DNA of 64,000 nucleotides from Sphingopyxis sp. GTDB lineage: Bacteria > Pseudomonadota > Alphaproteobacteria > Sphingomonadales > Sphingomonadaceae. The first letter of the stretch is position 1. The number at the start of each line of letters is the position of its first letter. Both the position numbers and the translations under genes were made by a program. Of this stretch, positions 36,137 to 45,105 are shown one piece after another. The stretch spans positions 1 to 64,000 of the forward strand of contig JAEULK010000102.1 of the NCBI GenBank assembly GCA_016793775.1, given 5' to 3'. The notes beneath the pieces are model-generated. The model saw only the letters and a list, made by a program, of their open reading frames with translations, made no database searches and was not told the DNA's origin.

Positions 36137-37709
36137 TCCCCGCCGCTTCGCGGTCCCAGGTATCGGCGGTCACGCCGTCGTCGCGCAGCGCATATTTCTG
36201 GATCTTCTGCGTCGGGGTGCGCGGCAGGTCGGGCATCAGGCGGAAATAGCGCGGCACCATATAATGCGGCAGGCGCGTCGCGAGGAAGTCGGTGAGCGTC
36301 TTGAGGTCGATGTCGGCGCCACCGGCGGGCATGATGCACGCCATCACCTCATCCTCGGTCTTGTCGCTCGCGACCCCGATCACCGCGGCGTCCTTGACCC
36401 CGTCGAAGGCGCGGATTTCCTGTTCGACCTCATAGGCCGAGATATTCTCGCCGCGGCGGCGGATCGCGTCCTTGCGGCGGTCGACGAAGAAATAATCGCC
36501 GTCGGCGTCGCGGCGCAGCAGGTCGCCGGTATGCAGCCAGCCGTTGCGCCACGTTTCGGCGGTCGCCTCGGGATTCTTGTAATATTCGGTGAACATCGTC
36601 CAGGGCTGGTCGCAGCGCAGTATCGCCTCGCCCACGTCGCCCTCGGGCACCTCGATATCATGCTCGTCGACCAGCCGGATGTGCTGCCCAGCGCGCAGCC
36701 GCCCGGCGACGCCGATCTTGTCGGGGTTGAGCGGGCTCTGCACCGGATTGGCGAGTTCGGTCATGCTGTAGGCGGCAAAAGCGCCGACCCCGAAGCGGGC
36801 GGAAAAGGCCTTCACGTCGGCGGTATAGGGGACGGCGCTCACCGATTTCAGGCTGTGATTAAGGTCGTCGTCCGACGGCGGCGTGCTCATCAGGAAAGGG
36901 ATCATCGCGCCGATCAGCGTTGTGGTGCTGACCCCATGCTCGCGCACGATCTGCCAGAACTGGTCGGTCTTGAAGGACTCGACGAGGACCACGGCGCCCG
37001 CGTTCGAGAGCTGGCCATACAGGCAGCCGAAGCCGCCAGAATGGAAAATCGGCAGATGCGCGAGCGTGCGAAACTCGCGTCCGATCAGCGCGGGCATCGC
37101 GGCGTGGTAGAAGGTCCACATATGCGCATAGGAACACATCACCGCCTTCGACGGGCCGGTGGTGCCCGAGGTGAAGATGATCGTCATATTGTCCCACGAG
37201 GCGAGCGGCTTGGCGAGGTCGCCGGCGTGCCCGGGCTGGGTCAGCATATCCTCGCCGTGAAGCGTCAGCCCGTCAACGGGCCCAGCCTCGCCGCCGATGA
37301 CGATAACCTGTTCGAGCATGAAGCGGTCGACGTCGGCGAGGCGTGGTATCAGGTCGCGGTGGACGAGGCCCACCTTGGCGTCGGCGAGCCACAGCACATG
37401 CTGGAGCAGGGCGCCGCGATAGGCTAGGTTCGCGGGCACGAAGACCGCGCCGAGCATATGCGTGCCGAGCCATGCGCGGACCGTCGCCTTGCCGTTGGGA
37501 AGCCAGTTGAAGACATGGTCGCCTTGGCCGACGCCGAGCTTCTTGAGCGCCGCCGCGGCGCGGTGCGCCTGGTCGAGCGCCTCGGAGAAGGTCCATTCGC
37601 TGCCGTCCTGGAAGCGCATATAGAGATCGCCCGGATGGTCGCGCGCCTGCTGTTCGAGCAGGTAGCGCGTCACGGCCTGGGCGGCGGTAGGAAAGGGCAT
37701 GTCGGACAT
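36108..37709 (-). CDS. AMP-dependent acyl-CoA synthetase/ligase 4 (CaiC-like)
   Basis: A 533-residue adenylate-forming ligase with FTSGTTGPSKAV (about 180-191), YSMTELAN, WLHTGDLL and the catalytic Lys in PTQKIQKYALRD. It resembles crotonobetaine/carnitine-CoA ligases in length and motif wording, but the window has no carnitine genes, so a general acid-CoA ligase is the safer call. It is downstream of the DUF2889-like gene (12-base gap) in a two-gene operon whose promoter carries motif C. Its last codons overlap those of ligase 3 by 29 bases on the other strand. Confidence 0.88.
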   Translation of the reverse strand: MSDMPFPTAAQAVTRYLLEQQARDHPGDLYMRFQDGSEWTFSEALDQAHRAAAALKKLGVGQGDHVFNWLPNGKATVRAWLGTHMLGAVFVPANLAYRGALLQHVLWLADAKVGLVHRDLIPRLADVDRFMLEQVIVIGGEAGPVDGLTLHGEDMLTQPGHAGDLAKPLASWDNMTIIFTSGTTGPSKAVMCSYAHMWTFYHAAMPALIGREFRTLAHLPIFHSGGFGCLYGQLSNAGAVVLVESFKTDQFWQIVREHGVSTTTLIGAMIPFLMSTPPSDDDLNHSLKSVSAVPYTADVKAFSARFGVGAFAAYSMTELANPVQSPLNPDKIGVAGRLRAGQHIRLVDEHDIEVPEGDVGEAILRCDQPWTMFTEYYKNPEATAETWRNGWLHTGDLLRRDADGDYFFVDRRKDAIRRRGENISAYEVEQEIRAFDGVKDAAVIGVASDKTEDEVMACIMPAGGADIDLKTLTDFLATRLPHYMVPRYFRLMPDLPRTPTQKIQKYALRDDGVTADTWDREAAGIRLRRERIG

Positions 37710-37721
37710 CGGTTTTCCTGT

Positions 37722-38498
37722 TCAGGCGAAGCGAAAGCGTGCGGCATCCTCGCGGCGGAGGCCGGGGCGGGCGTTGGGAAGGCGGAGCGAGGTCGCGTAG
37801 CGTTCGGGCTGCGAGCCGAAGCAGGTCGCGGGATCGGGGCCCGACAGCGCGCCGTCGCGGCCATAATATTGGGTGATGTCCATGCGCTGGCCGCGCCCGA
37901 CGAAGGTGCCGCGCTGGATCAGGAACAGGCGCTCGAACTCTTCCGCCGACAGCCGTTCGGCTGCCCAGCGTGAGAAGCCATTCAGGAGTGGCGCGCCAGC
38001 ATAGGCAGGCGGCGCGGTCATGCGGAAATGGCCGTCGATCTGGATTTCGAGGATGAGCGCGCCGTCCTGAAACAGCTGCGCCGGCTGGGCATTGTCGTCG
38101 GCGTCGGGCAGGACGACCTCGTAGCGCCGGTCTTCCCGCTGTTGGCCGATATGCAGCGCCGCGAGACGCAGCGTGTCGAACATATGCGTGCATTGCAGCG
38201 CGGGTTGGGCCTGCAGCCAGCGCGTCCGCAGGTCGTCGATCAGCGGCAGGCCGGCGAGAACCGGCAGGGCACCGCCCGCACCGGCACAGCTGGTCAGCGG
38301 ATGGCGCTCCCAGCGCGCCTCGACCCTGGTCAGCCTGTGCTCGTCATGATCGATCATCAGGGCGAGCGCGTGAAAGGTGTCTTCCATGATCGCTTCGACC
38401 CGATCGGGGCCGAGCCGGCGAAAGCGCGTCGTCCGGACGAAATAGCCGTCGCCATAAGCGGGGTTGGCGGCCATGGCGCGCGGCGCAGCGTCGGTCAT
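37722..38498 (-). CDS. DUF2889-like protein
   Basis: A 258-residue cytoplasmic-looking protein without signal peptide or membrane segment. The N-terminal half resembles DUF2889: RRLGPDRVEAIMEDTFHALALMIDHDEHRLTRVEA, then PLTSCAGAGGALPVLAGL, then QCTHMFDTLRLAALH containing a conserved Cys and His. The C-terminal part carries GRGQRMDITQYYG. Its role is unknown; such proteins recur beside acyl-CoA genes in sphingomonad steroid/terpenoid-type clusters as far as I recall. It leads a two-gene operon with ligase 4. A motif-C operator lies about 45 bases before its ATG. Confidence 0.6.
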   Translation of the reverse strand: MTDAAPRAMAANPAYGDGYFVRTTRFRRLGPDRVEAIMEDTFHALALMIDHDEHRLTRVEARWERHPLTSCAGAGGALPVLAGLPLIDDLRTRWLQAQPALQCTHMFDTLRLAALHIGQQREDRRYEVVLPDADDNAQPAQLFQDGALILEIQIDGHFRMTAPPAYAGAPLLNGFSRWAAERLSAEEFERLFLIQRGTFVGRGQRMDITQYYGRDGALSGPDPATCFGSQPERYATSLRLPNARPGLRREDAARFRFA

Positions 38499-38540
38499 CG
38501 CTCGATGGGCCTCCCATGCTCCATCGCCGCCGGAGCGGCT

Positions 38541-38556
38541 ACTTAATCGATTGATT
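38541..38556. promoter_or_regulatory. Putative operator, motif C
   Basis: ACTTAATCGATTGATT matches AATTARTCGAYTAATT at 14 of 16 positions, with the TCGA centre conserved. It sits upstream of the DUF2889-like/ligase 4 operon and just past the 3' end of TetR 3. Confidence 0.55.
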
Positions 38557-38605
38557 AAATGTCTGTGTCAGCTTGGGGGAGGGCCGTCAAGTCGGCGACT
38601 GGATA

Positions 38606-39214
38606 TTAGCGGATTTCGCTGCCCGCGAGCAGGGGCTGGACGATAAAGCGGCGGATGAAGCGGCGCTTTTCGGCATCGTCGATCTGCGGCGAGGCGACCT
38701 GCAGCATCAGCATCGATTGGGCGCGTCCCAGCCAATAGATCATCTCGTCGATCTCCAGGTCGGCCGCGATCTCGCCGCGCGCGCGCGCCTGTTCGAACAT
38801 GTTGGACCACCAGGTGCGCTGCATCTGCTGCATCAGGCTGCTCGGCGAGATCACCGATTCCTGGAACTCGATGCTCTCGACCATGCGGCGGATATAGACA
38901 TTCTCGTTCGCCAGCCGGATCACGAGCAAAAGGGTATTCGACAGGAAATCGGCGAAATCGTCCGAACGCACCAGCCGCCGCCGCACCTCGCTGTTGACCC
39001 GCCAGGTTTCGCGCACCGAAATCTCGTCGAGGATCGCGTCCTTGCTCGGATAATATTTATAGACGGTCGGGCGCGACACCTTGGCCCGGCTCGCTATATT
39101 CTCGATCGTCGTCTTGCCGATCCCATATTGTTCGAAACAATCATAGGCGGCGCGCAGAATACGCTCCTGCGTCGAATTGTCGTCCGTCCGGGCTGCCGCC
39201 GGGCCGCTGTCCAT
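38606..39214 (-). CDS. TetR-family transcriptional regulator 3
   Basis: A 202-residue regulator with the helix-turn-helix in KTTIENIASRAKVSRPTVYKYYPSK (about residues 35-59). The frame is open to 39580 through the molybdopterin gene, but the ATG at 39214 follows a GGAGACA ribosome site. It is paralogous to TetR 2 at 27834. The motif-C palindromes begin just downstream at 38541 and mark the promoters of this half of the window, so it is one of two candidates, with TetR 4, for the motif-C repressor (inference). It is transcribed in the same direction as, and 82 bases after, the molybdopterin enzyme 2 gene. Confidence 0.85.
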   Translation of the reverse strand: MDSGPAAARTDDNSTQERILRAAYDCFEQYGIGKTTIENIASRAKVSRPTVYKYYPSKDAILDEISVRETWRVNSEVRRRLVRSDDFADFLSNTLLLVIRLANENVYIRRMVESIEFQESVISPSSLMQQMQRTWWSNMFEQARARGEIAADLEIDEMIYWLGRAQSMLMLQVASPQIDDAEKRRFIRRFIVQPLLAGSEIR

Positions 39215-39296
39215 GCATTTGTCTCCTGCCCCGACCGGGGAATGCTGTATTCGACCGTCGTAGCAAGGCTGGCATCGCGAACAAGTCGCAAATTCG

Positions 39297-41417
39297 TCAC
39301 GCGGCGGCGGCGATCTTGCGGATCGATACTTCCAGCCCGTCCATGATCGTCGTGCCCGAGATCGCCTCGACCGCCGCTTCGCCGACCGGCAGCAGCCAGT
39401 TGATGTTGCTGCCGCCCTGCGCATTGGCGTGTTGCCAGCCGCCATGATGGCCCCAGCCGTGCGGATAGCTGACGGTGCCGGGGCGCATATCCTCGGTGAC
39501 CGCGATGCACACCGTGACGCTCGCGGGGCCGATCGACAGGTCGACCGCCTCGCCATCGGACAGCCCGAGCCGCGCGGCATCCCCGGGGTGCATCAGCAAT
39601 TCGGGATGCTGGCTGCGGACGAGGCGCGGGACGTTATGAAGCCAGCTGTTGAGCGAGCGGATGTCGCGGTGGGTGATCAGGCGCAGCGTGTCGGCCGGGG
39701 TCGGCGTCAGGCGCGCGAATTCGTCGGCGATCATCGTGTGCCACAGCTTCGCGCGCCCGTCCGGCCAGGCGATGCGCGGCCAGGGATCATAGGGATCGGG
39801 CAGCTCGACCATCACGCCATGCGGCACTTCGCGCAGCGCGTCGAAGCTCCACCCCTCGCGCGCACCCATGTCGTCGCCGGCGGGGCCGAGGCGGAAGGCC
39901 TTATCGAGATCGTCCATCGGGCGCCCGTGTGTCGGCTGGCCCATACGCACCAGCAGGCCGTTGAAAATCTCCCACTCCGACCGCGCCTCGCCGACCGGCG
40001 GGATGACCGCGTCGGTCACCTGCACGAAGGGGCGGATCATCGATCCAAGCCCCGCCATCGGATAATCGTCGCGCTCGAAAAAGGTCGGCACGGGCAGGAT
40101 ATAATCGGCGTAACGGTTGCTTTCGGTCTGGTAGAGGTCGAGCGCGACGATCAGATCGAGCCGCGTCAGCGCGTCGATCAGCGTTTGGCCACCGGGCGCC
40201 GACATTACCATATTGCCGCCGGTCAGGATCATCGCGCGCACCTGGCCGGGGCCCGGTTCCAATATGTCCGCGGGCAGCATCGCCGAGGCGAGGAATTGCG
40301 CAACGCTGGGGAAGTCGCCGACGCGGCTGCGCGTGTCGCCATAGCCGCCGGTCAGCACCTTTTGCGATCCGCCCAGAATTTGGCGGCTGAAGATCGCGCC
40401 GCCCTTCCTGCCCAATTTGCCGCCGAGCAGGTTGAGTGCGATCAGCAGAAAATTTTCGAGCGTCGCATGCGGCCCGCGGCACACGCCCAGCCGGCCATAG
40501 GCCACCGCGCGCGGCGTCGCGGCGAAGCTGCGCGCGAGGTCGGTGATGGTGTCGGCGTCGATGCCCGCGCGTTCGGCGCAGTCGGCGAGGTCATATTGTG
40601 CCACCGCAGCGGCGAGTTCCTCCAGCCCATCGGTATGGTCGGCGACATAGTCCGTATCGAACAGCCGTTCGTCGATCAGCACACTCAGCAGCCCGAGCAG
40701 CAGCCAGATATCGCCATTGGCGCGCACCGCGACATGCTGGTATCGGCGCGCGGTTTCGGTGCGGCGCGGGTCGACGACCACCACACGCCCGCGCTCGGAG
40801 ATCGCGTCGAGATCGTGGCGCACGCGCGGCGCCCAGACCATCGATCCGTTGGAAACCAGCGGGTTGGCACCGAACATGAGCAACATGTCGGTATGCGGAA
40901 GGTCGGGAATCTCATAGGTCACCGCCGAACCGAAGGCGAGGTAGCAGGCGGTCAGCCGCGCATTTGTGTCCTGCGACCCCGCGCCATAATATTTGGTGAT
41001 GCCCAGCGTCTTGAGGAAGGCCTTCAGACTGAACGACACGTCGATGCCGAAGGCGATCGGATTGCCTTTGTACGAGGCGACCGCGTCGGGGCCATGGGTG
41101 TCGATCACGCGGTCCAGCCGCGCCGCAATATCGTCGAGCGCTTCGTCCCAGTTTACGGGCGCGAACTCGCCCGGTCCGCCGGCGCGCTTCATCGGGGTGA
41201 GGATGCGGTCGGGGTCGTAGGTGACATTGTGGAAGGTGATGCCCTTCAGGCAGACATGGCCTTGGGAATGCGGGTTGGTCTTGTCGGGCTGGACGTCGGT
41301 GATGCGCCCGTTTTCGACCTTGGCGGTGAGGCCGCAATGCGCTTCGCAAAGGCGGCAGAAGGTGACATGCATCCCGTCCTCGCCGGGCTGAAGTCGTGTC
41401 GCGGGGGTCTCGGTCAT
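39297..41417 (-). CDS. Molybdopterin-dependent oxidoreductase/hydratase 2
   Basis: A 706-residue DMSO-reductase-superfamily protein with [4Fe-4S] ligands C21, C24, C28 and C56, the active-site stretch YGAGSQDTNAR, cofactor-binding LMFGANPLVSNG and VVDPRRTET, and the C-terminal segment VSYPHGWGHHGGW. No export signal is present. It is closely related to the enzyme at 45106 and more distantly to that at 18513. The frame is open to 41507, but the ATG at 41417 lies between genes, 13 bases after the small acyl-CoA dehydrogenase stop. Its place at the end of an acyl-CoA dehydrogenase operon hints that it acts on a CoA ester or hydroxylated intermediate (inference). Confidence 0.85.
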   Translation of the reverse strand: MTETPATRLQPGEDGMHVTFCRLCEAHCGLTAKVENGRITDVQPDKTNPHSQGHVCLKGITFHNVTYDPDRILTPMKRAGGPGEFAPVNWDEALDDIAARLDRVIDTHGPDAVASYKGNPIAFGIDVSFSLKAFLKTLGITKYYGAGSQDTNARLTACYLAFGSAVTYEIPDLPHTDMLLMFGANPLVSNGSMVWAPRVRHDLDAISERGRVVVVDPRRTETARRYQHVAVRANGDIWLLLGLLSVLIDERLFDTDYVADHTDGLEELAAAVAQYDLADCAERAGIDADTITDLARSFAATPRAVAYGRLGVCRGPHATLENFLLIALNLLGGKLGRKGGAIFSRQILGGSQKVLTGGYGDTRSRVGDFPSVAQFLASAMLPADILEPGPGQVRAMILTGGNMVMSAPGGQTLIDALTRLDLIVALDLYQTESNRYADYILPVPTFFERDDYPMAGLGSMIRPFVQVTDAVIPPVGEARSEWEIFNGLLVRMGQPTHGRPMDDLDKAFRLGPAGDDMGAREGWSFDALREVPHGVMVELPDPYDPWPRIAWPDGRAKLWHTMIADEFARLTPTPADTLRLITHRDIRSLNSWLHNVPRLVRSQHPELLMHPGDAARLGLSDGEAVDLSIGPASVTVCIAVTEDMRPGTVSYPHGWGHHGGWQHANAQGGSNINWLLPVGEAAVEAISGTTIMDGLEVSIRKIAAAA

Positions 41418-41430
41418 CGCGCGCCCGATT

Positions 41431-42447
41431 CTAAAGCCCGGCGATCCGGGCGAGGTGCCAGTCGCTATCGGCCCATGATACCTCGATCGCCATCGCGCGT
41501 TTGACATAATGACCGATGGGCAGCTCGTCGGTCATGCCCATGCCGCCGTGGAGCTGGATCGCTTCTTGCCCGACAAGGCGGCAGGCGCGCGCGATATTGA
41601 CCATCGCGCTCGACACCGCGCGGGCGCGGGCGGCAGGTCGTTCGTCGAGTGCTTCCACCGCGAGCCACGCCGAGGAGCGCGCGAGTTCGCATTCGAGATA
41701 CATGTCGACCATGCGGTGCTGAAGCGCCTGGAAGCCGGCGATCGGCTGGCCGAACTGGCGGCGCTGGCCGGTGTAGGCGATCGTCTGTTCGAGCAGGCTG
41801 TCGAGCAGGCCGACGGCTTCGGCGGCGAGCAATGCGAGCGCGCGGTCGCGCGCTTCCTCAAGCAGGTCGAGCGCGCCGCATTCGGGGCCGATCAGCGCGT
41901 CGTCGGGGAGGGCGTGATCTTCAAATATCAAGTCGGCAGCGGGATGGCCGTCGATCGTTCGGTAGGGCGAAAGGCGGAGGCCGTCGGTTCGGGCGGAGTC
42001 GATCCGGAAGAGCGACAGGCCGTCGCCTCCGGTGCGCGCGGCAACCAATAGGGCATCGGCCTCGGTCGCCCAGTCCACGACCGCCTTGGTTCCTTCAAGG
42101 CGCCAGCCATCGCCGTTCCGCCGTGCACGGGTTTCGATGCCGGCAAAATCGTAGCGCAGACCCGGCTCTGCCCAGGCGAGGGTCGCGATTGCCGTGGCGG
42201 GCGGGACAGGGGCGTTGCAGCGATCAAGCAGCCACGCGGCGGTTGCCACTTCGGCGAGCGGCAGATGGACCCGCGCCCGTCCGATTTCCTCGGCGATGAT
42301 GGCGCCCTGCTGCGCGTCGAGTAGCGCGCGCCCGATGCCGAGCCGATCGATGAAATCGAACCACCGAGGCGCATCATCCTTAGCCAGATAAGTCCGCACG
42401 GCATCGCGTAGCATCACCTGTTCGGCGTCGGACAGCGGGGCGGTCAT
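41431..42447 (-). CDS. Acyl-CoA dehydrogenase family protein, small subunit of pair 1
   Basis: A 338-residue member of the FAD-dependent acyl-CoA dehydrogenase family. The C-terminal helical domain contains YTGQRRQFGQPIAGFQALQHRMVDMY and IQLHGGMGMTDELPIGHY, both standard. It is shorter than usual and diverges in the N-terminal and middle domains, a pattern known from heterotetrameric ChsE1/ChsE2-type enzymes of steroid side-chain oxidation, where two different subunits share the FAD sites. Its start overlaps the stop of the larger dehydrogenase (ATGA). The pair most likely forms one enzyme. The related pair is at 58350 and 59463. Confidence 0.87.
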   Translation of the reverse strand: MTAPLSDAEQVMLRDAVRTYLAKDDAPRWFDFIDRLGIGRALLDAQQGAIIAEEIGRARVHLPLAEVATAAWLLDRCNAPVPPATAIATLAWAEPGLRYDFAGIETRARRNGDGWRLEGTKAVVDWATEADALLVAARTGGDGLSLFRIDSARTDGLRLSPYRTIDGHPAADLIFEDHALPDDALIGPECGALDLLEEARDRALALLAAEAVGLLDSLLEQTIAYTGQRRQFGQPIAGFQALQHRMVDMYLECELARSSAWLAVEALDERPAARARAVSSAMVNIARACRLVGQEAIQLHGGMGMTDELPIGHYVKRAMAIEVSWADSDWHLARIAGL

Positions 42448-43634
42448 CGCGCCATCCCCGCCAGCGCGCGCCAGATGATATTCTTCTGCACCTCGGTCGA
42501 TCCGCCATAGATCGTCTGCGCGCGCTCAAAGAGATAGGATTGCAACGCGACCGGTCCGAAGGGCGCGACTGCCGGCGCTGCATCGGCCCAGTCCGCAACG
42601 CTCCGGTCGAGCATCGGCAGCCGGCTCCGCCCCGCCAGGTCGATGGCGAGCCCGGTGATCGCCTGCGCGCATTCGGTGCAGGCGATCTTGAGCGCCGCCG
42701 CGGTCGCCATCGAAATCTCGCCGCGCAGCGCGCGCAGGATCGACGCTTCTATCGCCGCGAGCCGCGCCTCGATCCGGGCGTGGGCGAAGCGGAAGGCCGG
42801 GTCGCGGTCCATCGTGCCGCTGCCGCGCGCGGGCAGCTTAGCGGCTTGGTCGAGCAGCGCCGCGAGGTCGCGCTTCTTCGACCCGATATGCGCATAAGAC
42901 AGCCGCTCGGTCTTGAGCAGGACGTTGGCATAGTGCCACGCCTGTCCTTCGTCGCCGATGCGGTTGGTGATGGGTACGCGGACGTTGTCGAATTCGATGC
43001 GGGCGAGTTCGTCCGACCCGTCGATCAGACGGATCGGGTGGACGCGGATGCCGGGGAGGCCCAGCGGCGCGCAGATCAGCGAAATGCCCTGCTGCTTGCG
43101 CTCCTCGCGGCTGGTGCGCGCGAGGCAGAAGATCCAGTCGGCCCAGTGCGCGCCCGAGGTCCAGATCTTGGTGCCGTTCAATATATAATCGTCGCCGTCG
43201 CGCACCGCCGAGAAGCGGAGCGAGGCGAGGTCCGACCCCGCTTCGGGTTCCGAATAGCCCTGCGCCCAGAAGGAGCGCGATTCGAGGATAGCGGGCAACC
43301 ATTCGGTCTTTTGTTGCTCCGATCCGAAGGCCGCGATGATCGGGCCGATATAAATGACCGCCATCGGGATGATGCCGGCGGCGTGGGCGAATTCCAGTTC
43401 TTCGTCGAAGATATAGCGCTCGATCGGCGTCCAGCCGGTGCCGCCGACATCGCGCGGCCAGCCGACGCCCAGCCAGCCGCGCGCGTTCAGCGCCCGTTGC
43501 GCATCGATATGGTCCTGCTTCGTCAGCCGCTGCCCTGCCTTGTTCTTCGCGATAACGTGCGCGGGATAATCGCGCGCGAAAAACGCCCGCACCTCTTCCT
43601 GGAAGGCGACTTCTTCGGGGGTGAGCTTCAGCAC
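42444..43634 (-). CDS. Acyl-CoA dehydrogenase, large subunit of pair 1
   Basis: A 396-residue acyl-CoA dehydrogenase with the family signatures GYSEPEAGSDLASL (about 127-140), LNGTKIWTSGAHWADW and the C-terminal IYGGSTEVQKNIIWRALAG. It would introduce a C2-C3 double bond into an acyl-CoA, passing electrons to ETF. It overlaps the small dehydrogenase gene downstream and is 46 bases after the P450 gene upstream, so a P450, two dehydrogenase subunits and molybdopterin enzyme 2 form one minus-strand operon. It is the counterpart of the 407-residue protein at 59463. Confidence 0.9.
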   Translation of the reverse strand: MLKLTPEEVAFQEEVRAFFARDYPAHVIAKNKAGQRLTKQDHIDAQRALNARGWLGVGWPRDVGGTGWTPIERYIFDEELEFAHAAGIIPMAVIYIGPIIAAFGSEQQKTEWLPAILESRSFWAQGYSEPEAGSDLASLRFSAVRDGDDYILNGTKIWTSGAHWADWIFCLARTSREERKQQGISLICAPLGLPGIRVHPIRLIDGSDELARIEFDNVRVPITNRIGDEGQAWHYANVLLKTERLSYAHIGSKKRDLAALLDQAAKLPARGSGTMDRDPAFRFAHARIEARLAAIEASILRALRGEISMATAAALKIACTECAQAITGLAIDLAGRSRLPMLDRSVADWADAAPAVAPFGPVALQSYLFERAQTIYGGSTEVQKNIIWRALAGMAR

Positions 43635-43680
43635 ATGATGATCCTGTCGACAGGGTGGGGGCCACCACCCTAGACCATGG

Positions 43681-44877
43681 TCAGGATGCGCGGAAGGTGA
43701 CCGGCAGGGTCTTCAGCGTCCGTGCTTCCCCGACTGCGAAGACCGGCTGGAAATCGGAACGGATCCGGATATCGGGCAGGCGGTCGAAGATCGAGCGGAT
43801 CATCATTTCGAGCAGCGCCTTGGCGAAATGCTGGCCGATACAGATATGCGCGCCGCCGCCGAAGCCCAGATGGTCGTGCTCGGTGCGCACGTCGCGGTCG
43901 AAGCGGACTTCATTCGGATCGGCGAAACGGCCGGGATCGTGGTTCGCCGCGCCGTTCATCGCCATGATATAATCGCCGGCCTTCAGCGGGCAGCCCTCGA
44001 GCTCGGTGTCGCGCGTGACGGTGCGGCGCAGCCCCTGGATCGGCGAGGCGTAGCGCACGAATTCCTGCAGCGCGGTCGGGAAATCGATCTCGCCGTTCAA
44101 CAGCTTCGTGCGCTCCGCAGGGTGTTCGATCAGATACCAGAGCGACATGCCCGCGACTGCGCTGGTCGTGTCGAGCCCGCCGAACAGCACCAGCGTGGCG
44201 ATGCCGACGATTTCGTCGTCGGTCAGCTTCTCACCGCCGATTTCGGCATCGATCAGCGTCTGCATCAGATCGTCCTCGGGGGGCGACTGTCGGCGACGCG
44301 CAGCGAATTCATGGAGATACTGGCTGAGCTCGAGACCATATTGGCCGCAGGTTTCGGGATCCTCGACGCGCATGCGGGTCAGAAAATCGATCTTGTGTGC
44401 CAGCGTGTCCCAATCTTCGTGCGGCACGCCGAGGAAGGGCATGATCACGGTGGCGAGCGTCGGGCGGACGAGTTGTTCCTGCAATTCGGCCTCGCCGGTG
44501 GGCGCGATCGCGTCGAGCAATTCGGTGATGATCGCCTGGAAGCGCGGGCGATATTTCTGGATCGCGTCGGGCAGGAAGATCGGGTTGAGCAATTTACGCA
44601 TCCGCGTCTGCTGCGGCGGGTCGAGGTCGATCGGATAGAGCGGCAAGGGCTGCTTGGGCAGCGCGGTGCCGTCGGCCGAACTGAAGGTGCGAAAATCGTC
44701 ATAGACGCGGCGCGTCGCGGCATAATTGGTGGTGTACCAGAAGCCGCCGAGCTGCTCCGAGCGCGCTACGGGGCAGCCGGTGTCACGGACCTTGTCGTAG
44801 AAGTCGTAGGGGCGCTGCATCAGATTGCTGTCGTGCTGGCTGAACTCTTCCACCGCATAGTCTTTGACGTCCGCCAT
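43681..44877 (-). CDS. Cytochrome P450 (2)
   Basis: A 398-residue soluble P450. The heme loop is FGGGAHICIG with the thiolate at C346, the I-helix is LFGGLDTTSA, and the K-helix ExxR is EFVR. The frame is open to 44955; the ATG at 44877 has AGAGGA upstream and gives the usual short N-terminus. It heads the P450-acyl-CoA dehydrogenase-molybdopterin operon. The adrenodoxin-type ferredoxin at 47924 is its probable electron donor. A motif-C site and a TGACA-N5-TGTCA palindrome lie in its promoter region. It shares only general features with P450 1. Confidence 0.92.
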   Translation of the reverse strand: MADVKDYAVEEFSQHDSNLMQRPYDFYDKVRDTGCPVARSEQLGGFWYTTNYAATRRVYDDFRTFSSADGTALPKQPLPLYPIDLDPPQQTRMRKLLNPIFLPDAIQKYRPRFQAIITELLDAIAPTGEAELQEQLVRPTLATVIMPFLGVPHEDWDTLAHKIDFLTRMRVEDPETCGQYGLELSQYLHEFAARRRQSPPEDDLMQTLIDAEIGGEKLTDDEIVGIATLVLFGGLDTTSAVAGMSLWYLIEHPAERTKLLNGEIDFPTALQEFVRYASPIQGLRRTVTRDTELEGCPLKAGDYIMAMNGAANHDPGRFADPNEVRFDRDVRTEHDHLGFGGGAHICIGQHFAKALLEMMIRSIFDRLPDIRIRSDFQPVFAVGEARTLKTLPVTFRAS

Positions 44878-44935
44878 CGATCGATCCTCTCGCTCTGCCG
44901 CCTTGCAGCCTCTTCGCGATGCAATTTCGATCAAA

Positions 44936-44950
44936 TGACAAGACGTGTCA
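44936..44950. promoter_or_regulatory. Perfect inverted repeat TGACA-N5-TGTCA
   Basis: TGACA at 44936-44940 and TGTCA at 44946-44950, immediately beside the motif-C site at 44950, upstream of P450 2. Possibly a second protein-binding site or part of the same operator. Confidence 0.4.
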
Positions 44951-44965
44951 ACCAAGCGATTAATT
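44950..44965. promoter_or_regulatory. Putative operator, motif C (P450 side)
   Basis: AACCAAGCGATTAATT; its complement AATTAATCGCTTGGTT matches the motif-C consensus at 13 of 16 positions. It is 73 bases before the P450 2 start. Confidence 0.5.
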
Positions 44966-44973
44966 ATTTCGTG

Positions 44974-45059
44974 CGCCGATTGTACAGGAAACGTTGGGTT
45001 ACGAGGATTTTTGGCGATATCGACCGACTTTACATTTTGAAGAATCTGGACAGTCGGCG
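44974..45059. repeat. Long imperfect inverted repeat in the P450/molybdopterin divergent promoter
   Basis: CGCCGATTGTACAG (44974-44987) and CTGGACAGTCGGCG (45046-45059) pair at 12 of 14 positions around a 58-base loop. The right arm overlaps the motif-B-like site. It could be an operator looped by two dimers or an RNA hairpin in the leader of the gene at 45106. Confidence 0.4.
45029..45052. promoter_or_regulatory. Putative operator, motif B (degenerate)
   Basis: TTTACA and TGGACA separated by 12 bases. The left half and the TTTT...GAATCTG core match the site at 28640. It is 53 bases before the molybdopterin enzyme 3 start. Confidence 0.35.
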
Positions 45060-45077
45060 AAAAGAATGAAAGGCTCC

Positions 45078-45093
45078 AACCAAACGACTAACT
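45078..45093. promoter_or_regulatory. Putative operator, motif C (molybdopterin side)
   Basis: AACCAAACGACTAACT; its complement shares TTARTCGYTTGGTT with the site at 44950. It ends 12 bases before the ATG at 45106, touching the ribosome site, a good repressor position. Confidence 0.45.
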
Positions 45094-45105
45094 GGAGCGA
45101 CTCCA

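Noticed and set aside
36108..37709. Naming ligase 4 caiC and the CaiB-like proteins caiB
   Set aside because: No carnitine genes accompany them and the CaiB-like proteins have altered active sites; a carnitine role is not supported.
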